From assembly GCF_014195505.1 (NCBI RefSeq), contig NZ_JACIBV010000001.1, positions 4,588,001 through 4,652,000 on the forward strand: a stretch of DNA of 64,000 bases. Reading direction: 5' to 3'. Source of the DNA: Nonomuraea dietziae (lineage in GTDB: Bacteria > Actinomycetota > Actinomycetes > Streptosporangiales > Streptosporangiaceae). Shown one piece after another: positions 61,089-64,000 of the stretch. The notes under the pieces are model-generated. The model did no database searches, was not told the DNA's origin, and worked only from the letters and a program-made list of their open reading frames with translations. Position numbers and translations under genes: made by a program. Numbering within the stretch: position 1 is the first letter of the stretch; each line of letters opens with the position of its first letter.

Positions 61089-62105
61089 CTAGTACTGCTC
61101 GGTCTCGACGTACGCGCTGTCGTCGTCGTCGTAGCCGCCGCCGGCCACCGCGCTCGGGTCGAACCCGGGCGGGGAGTCCTTGAGCGCCAGCGACATCTCG
61201 TGCAGCTTCTGCTTGACCTCTTCGATCGACTTGGCGCCGAAATTCCTTATATCGAGCAGGTCCTGCTCGCTGCGGGCCACGAGCTCACCCACGGTGTGGA
61301 TGCCCTCGCGCTTGAGGCAGTTGTAGGAACGGACCGTGAGGTTGAGCTCCTCGATCGGCAGCGCCAGGTCGGCGGCCAGGGCCGCGTCCGTCGGCGACGG
61401 GCCGATGTCGATGCCCTCGGCCTCGACGTTGAGCTCGCGGGCCAGGCCGAACAGCTCGACGAGGGTCTTGCCCGCCGAGGCCACCGCGTCGCGGGGCTTC
61501 ATGGCGGCCTTGGTCTCGACGTCGAGGATCAGCCTGTCGAAGTCGGTGCGCTGCTCGACACGGGTCGCCTCGACCTTGTAGGTGACCTTGAGCACCGGCG
61601 AGTAGATCGAGTCGATCGGGATGCGGCCGATCTCCTGGCCAGGCTGCTTGTTCTGCGCGGCGGAGACGTAGCCGCGACCGCGCTCGACGGTCAGCTCCAT
61701 CTCCAGCTTCGCCTTGCCGTTCAGCGTGGCGATGCGCAGCTCGGGGTTGTGCACCTCGACACCGGCAGGCGGCGCGATGTCGGCGGCGGTGACCTCACCC
61801 GGGCCCTGCTTGCGCAGGTACATCACGACCGGCTCGTCGTGCTCGGAGGAGACGACCAGCTCCTTGAGGTTCAGGATGATGTCGGTGACGTCTTCCTTCA
61901 CACCGGGAACGGTCGAGAACTCGTGCAGCACGCCCTCGATGCGGATGCTCGTCACGGCCGCGCCGGGAATGGACGACAGCAGCGTGCGACGCAGCGAGTT
62001 GCCGATGGTGTAGCCGAAGCCCGGCTCCAGCGGCTCGATGATGAACTTGGACCGGGTCTCGTCGATCGACTCTTCGAGAAGAGTCGGACGCTGAGCGATC
62101 AGCAT
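61089..62105 (-). CDS. rpoA: DNA-directed RNA polymerase subunit alpha
   Basis: A 338-residue alpha subunit. The N-terminal assembly domain has LLEESIDETRSKFIIEPLEP, GFGYTIGNSLRRTLLSSIPG and NNKQPG-type loops. The C-terminal domain (about 245-315) has LNLTVRSYNCLKREGIHTVG and LLDIRNFGAKSIEEVKQKLH, the helix-hairpin-helix that contacts UP elements and activators. The C-terminal acidic tail is GGYDDDDSAYVETEQY. It lies in the rpsM-rpsK-rpsD-rpoA-rplQ operon. Confidence 0.98.
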   Translation of the reverse strand: MLIAQRPTLLEESIDETRSKFIIEPLEPGFGYTIGNSLRRTLLSSIPGAAVTSIRIEGVLHEFSTVPGVKEDVTDIILNLKELVVSSEHDEPVVMYLRKQGPGEVTAADIAPPAGVEVHNPELRIATLNGKAKLEMELTVERGRGYVSAAQNKQPGQEIGRIPIDSIYSPVLKVTYKVEATRVEQRTDFDRLILDVETKAAMKPRDAVASAGKTLVELFGLARELNVEAEGIDIGPSPTDAALAADLALPIEELNLTVRSYNCLKREGIHTVGELVARSEQDLLDIRNFGAKSIEEVKQKLHEMSLALKDSPPGFDPSAVAGGGYDDDDSAYVETEQY

Positions 62106-62169
62106 TTCTTCGGGTCTCCCCTTGTCGTGCGGCGCCCGCTATATGACGCCACTCCGATATACAGCCTAA

Positions 62170-62195
62170 ATGGGGTACGGCATGCCGTACCCCAT
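62170..62195 (-). terminator. Perfect inverted repeat between rpsD and rpoA
   Basis: ATGGGGTACGGCA is followed at once by its exact complement TGCCGTACCCCAT (13-bp arms, no spacer; in RNA the loop would open to 4 nt). It is the most striking element in the 200 bp between rpsD and rpoA, and may be an intercistronic processing or attenuation site. The core GGTACGGCA/TGCCGTACC recurs in the terminator at 52888-52927. Confidence 0.6.
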
Positions 62196-62306
62196 ATGTG
62201 CCCTCTCGGGGCCAGGAAACCCTGGCCTTCGAGGCAGCTCCCCGGACCTGAACGGCCGGGGGCAGGTCTCGCGAGGCCCGGCGAACCGGGCGCTCGCAGC
62301 GAGCTC

Positions 62307-62933
62307 CTACTTGGAGTAGAGCTCGACGATCAGCTGCTCCTGGACCTGGGTGTCGATCTGCTGGCGAACCGGCAGCTGGTGAACCAGGACGCGGAGCTTC
62401 TCCGGCACGACGCCCAGCCAGGCCGGGACCGTCTTGTCGCCCGCGGTCGCCTTGGCGACCTCGTAGGGCAGCAGGTTGGCGGCCTTCTCGCGGACCTCGA
62501 CGATGTCGTGCTCGCGCACGCGGTACGACGGGATGTCGACCTTCTTGCCGTTCACCAGGATGTGTCCGTGACGGACCTGCTGGCGAGCGGCGTCGCGCGA
62601 CTGGGCGAAACCGGCGCGGTAGACCACGTTGTCGAGACGGCTCTCCAGGATCTGGAGAAGGTTCTCGCCGGTCTTGCCGCCCTTCTTGTTGGCTTCCTCG
62701 TAGTAGTTGCGGAACTGCTTCTCGAGGACGCCGTAGATGCGGCGGGTCTTCTGCTTCTCACGAAGCTGGAGCTGGTACTCAGACTCCTTGGGACGACCGC
62801 GACCGTGCTCACCCGGGGGGTAAGGACGGATTTCGATGGGGCACTTCGCGGACTCACACTTGCTGCCCTTGAGGAAGAGCTTGGTCTTCTCGCGACGGCA
62901 GAGCTTGCAGTCCGCACCCGTGTAACGAGCCAT
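62307..62933 (-). CDS. rpsD: 30S ribosomal protein S4 (zinc-binding form)
   Basis: A 208-residue S4. The N-terminal zinc motif is Cys9, Cys12, Cys26 and Cys31 (CKLCRREKTKLFLKGSKC), so this is the C+ form. The S4 RNA-binding domain has RLDNVVYRAGFAQSRDAARQ and VRHGHILVNGKKVDIPSYRV. Streptomycetes often carry C- copies as zinc-independent paralogues elsewhere; none is visible here. It is 20 bp after rpsK. Confidence 0.97.
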   Translation of the reverse strand: MARYTGADCKLCRREKTKLFLKGSKCESAKCPIEIRPYPPGEHGRGRPKESEYQLQLREKQKTRRIYGVLEKQFRNYYEEANKKGGKTGENLLQILESRLDNVVYRAGFAQSRDAARQQVRHGHILVNGKKVDIPSYRVREHDIVEVREKAANLLPYEVAKATAGDKTVPAWLGVVPEKLRVLVHQLPVRQQIDTQVQEQLIVELYSK

Positions 62934-62953
62934 TTCTCAATATCTCCTGGGTG

Positions 62954-63358
62954 TCAGACGCGGCGGCGCTTCGGCGGACGGCAGCCGTTGTGCGGAACCG
63001 GGGTCACGTCCTGGATGGAGCCGACCTCGAGGCCCGTCGCCTGCAGCGAACGGATCGCGGTCTCACGGCCGGAGCCGGGGCCCTTCACGAAGACGTCGAC
63101 CTTGCGCATGCCGTGCTCCATGGCGCGGCGGGCGGCGTTCTCCGCAGCCATCTGCGCGGCGAACGGGGTGGACTTACGGGAGCCCTTGAAACCCACGTGG
63201 CCCGCGCTGGCCCAGGAGATCACGTTCCCGTTCGGGTCGGTGATCGAAACGATCGTGTTGTTGAACGTGCTCTTGATGTGGGCGTGCCCGTGAGCGACGT
63301 TCTTCTTTTCCTTGCGGCGCACCTTCTTGGGCGCACCCTGGCGGCTCTTAGGAGGCAT
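62954..63358 (-). CDS. rpsK: 30S ribosomal protein S11
   Basis: A 134-residue S11. The N-terminus MPPKSRQGAPKKVRRKEKKN is basic. The core has AHIKSTFNNTIVSITDPNGN, WASAGHVGFKGSRKSTPFAA and ALRRAMEHGM-like text, and it ends DVTPVPHNGCRPPKRRRV, the universal C-terminus. It lies between rpsM and rpsD. Confidence 0.98.
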   Translation of the reverse strand: MPPKSRQGAPKKVRRKEKKNVAHGHAHIKSTFNNTIVSITDPNGNVISWASAGHVGFKGSRKSTPFAAQMAAENAARRAMEHGMRKVDVFVKGPGSGRETAIRSLQATGLEVGSIQDVTPVPHNGCRPPKRRRV

Positions 63359-63403
63359 TCTTTGCCTTCACTCCTGAGTTCATCGGTCCCGCGGCTGCGA
63401 GGA

Positions 63404-63784
63404 CTACTTCTTACCGGGCTTCTTCTTGCCGGCGACGGTCTTCTTCTTGCCCTTACGGGTACGCGCGTTGGTCTGGGTGCGCTGGCCGTGGACGGGAAGA
63501 CCCTTCCGGTGCCTGATGCCCTGGTAGCAACCGATTTCGATCTTGCGGCGGATGTCGGCCTGAACCTCGCGGCGCAGGTCACCCTCGATCTTGTAGTTCG
63601 CCTCGATGTAGTCACGCATCGGGACGAGCTCAGCGTCGCTCAGCTGGTGAACGCGAAGGTCACCGCTGACGCCGGTGGCCTGGAGGATCTCCAGAGCGCG
63701 GGTGCGGCCGATTCCGTAAATGTAGGTGAGAGCGATCTCCAGCCGCTTTTCGCGGGGGAGGTCGACGCCAACCAGGCGAGCCAT
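63404..63784 (-). CDS. rpsM: 30S ribosomal protein S13
   Basis: A 126-residue S13. The N-terminus MARLVGVDLPREKRLEIALT, YIYGIGRTRALEILQATGVS, RRKIEIGCYQGIRHRKGLPV and the HGQRTQTNARTRKGKKKTVA tail are all normal. It begins the rpsM-rpsK-rpsD-rpoA-rplQ operon. Confidence 0.98.
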   Translation of the reverse strand: MARLVGVDLPREKRLEIALTYIYGIGRTRALEILQATGVSGDLRVHQLSDAELVPMRDYIEANYKIEGDLRREVQADIRRKIEIGCYQGIRHRKGLPVHGQRTQTNARTRKGKKKTVAGKKKPGKK

Positions 63785-63975
63785 GGTCGGGCATTCTCCT
63801 TCACTGTGGCGGAGGTCTTGCGCCTCACTCCCCTCCCCATGCCCGGGGTGAGGGCCTCGGCCTCCGACCGAGGGTGTCCCGCCCGAAGGCGGGTGTGAAA
63901 CGCGATTACTGATTCAGGCTTGTCATGCGTCGAGCCCGCACCATCGAGGGGCGGACTCGGAAAAGCCTTCGCGAC

Positions 63976-64000
63976 CTAGCCCTGACGCTGCTTGTGGCGC
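63976..64000 (-). CDS. rpmJ: 50S ribosomal protein L36, C-terminal end only (cut by window edge)
   Basis: The last seven codons read RHKQRQG followed by TAG at 63976, which is the universal L36 C-terminus. The gene begins beyond the right edge. The 190 bp between it and rpsM holds a 6-bp hairpin, CCCGCC CGAA GGCGGG (63878-63893), and no other gene. Confidence 0.9.

Overview
This is chromosomal DNA of a high-GC Gram-positive actinomycete. Codon third positions are almost all G/C, GTG and TTG starts are common, and there are CIRCE-controlled groES/groEL1, guaB/guaB3, a ShbA/SigD-type sigma factor, class F sortase and DUF5319 genes. Protein style and gene content suggest the Streptosporangiales (Nonomuraea/Streptosporangium type), but no rRNA is present to prove it. 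The left edge cuts an unidentified gene and the right edge cuts rpmJ.

Two layers are interleaved. The minus strand carries an old conserved backbone, in an order that matches from memory the Mycobacterium tuberculosis Rv3409c-Rv3460c region: GMC oxidoreductase, guaB3, guaB, DUF5319, sigma factor, groEL1, groES, tsaD, rimI, tsaB, tsaE, alr, nnr, glmM, rpsI, rplM, truA, rplQ, rpoA, rpsD, rpsK, rpsM, rpmJ. Accessory genes, mostly on the plus strand, break this backbone into blocks.

Region by region. 1-4.4 kb: a decayed IS605-type tnpB scar, then a divergent LacI / MFS-hydrolase-acetyltransferase-like unit with a perfect operator palindrome. 4.5-8.5 kb: a translationally coupled aldehyde dehydrogenase, GMC oxidoreductase and PLP-fold protein that lacks its expected catalytic lysine. 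8.5-13.1 kb: a membrane Ser/Thr kinase and two lipoproteins. 13.1-19.4 kb: glpD and a frameshifted DeoR regulator facing a four-gene operon (SIS deaminase, NagA-like deacetylase, PfkB kinase, class II aldolase) that together would take N-acetylgalactosamine 6-phosphate to triose phosphates. 19.5-26.4 kb: a secreted TIMP-like protein, a phosphotransferase, purine genes, a TrmB/LuxR-type regulator, DUF5319 and ShbA with a vestigial anti-sigma peptide. 26.6-36.8 kb: DUF1348, an AraC/GlxA regulator broken by an amber codon, groEL1/groES, a methyltransferase, a repetitive coiled-coil protein, a wrecked ROK regulator with an intact Gfo/Idh dehydrogenase, and a propeller lipoprotein. 36.8-45.8 kb: the tRNA t6A genes, alr, nnr and acpS, interrupted by a sortase/surface-protein pair. 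45.8-52.9 kb: a PhoX-like protein, coaA, DUF389 and two ABC exporter pairs. 53-64 kb: glmM and the ribosomal-protein/rpoA cluster, interrupted by a cell-surface trio that includes two tandem paralogous single-pass membrane proteins.

Four regulatory or small-protein genes look damaged or reduced (DeoR, AraC, ROK, anti-sigma remnant). Their target or neighbouring genes look intact, so some pathways here may have lost their original control.
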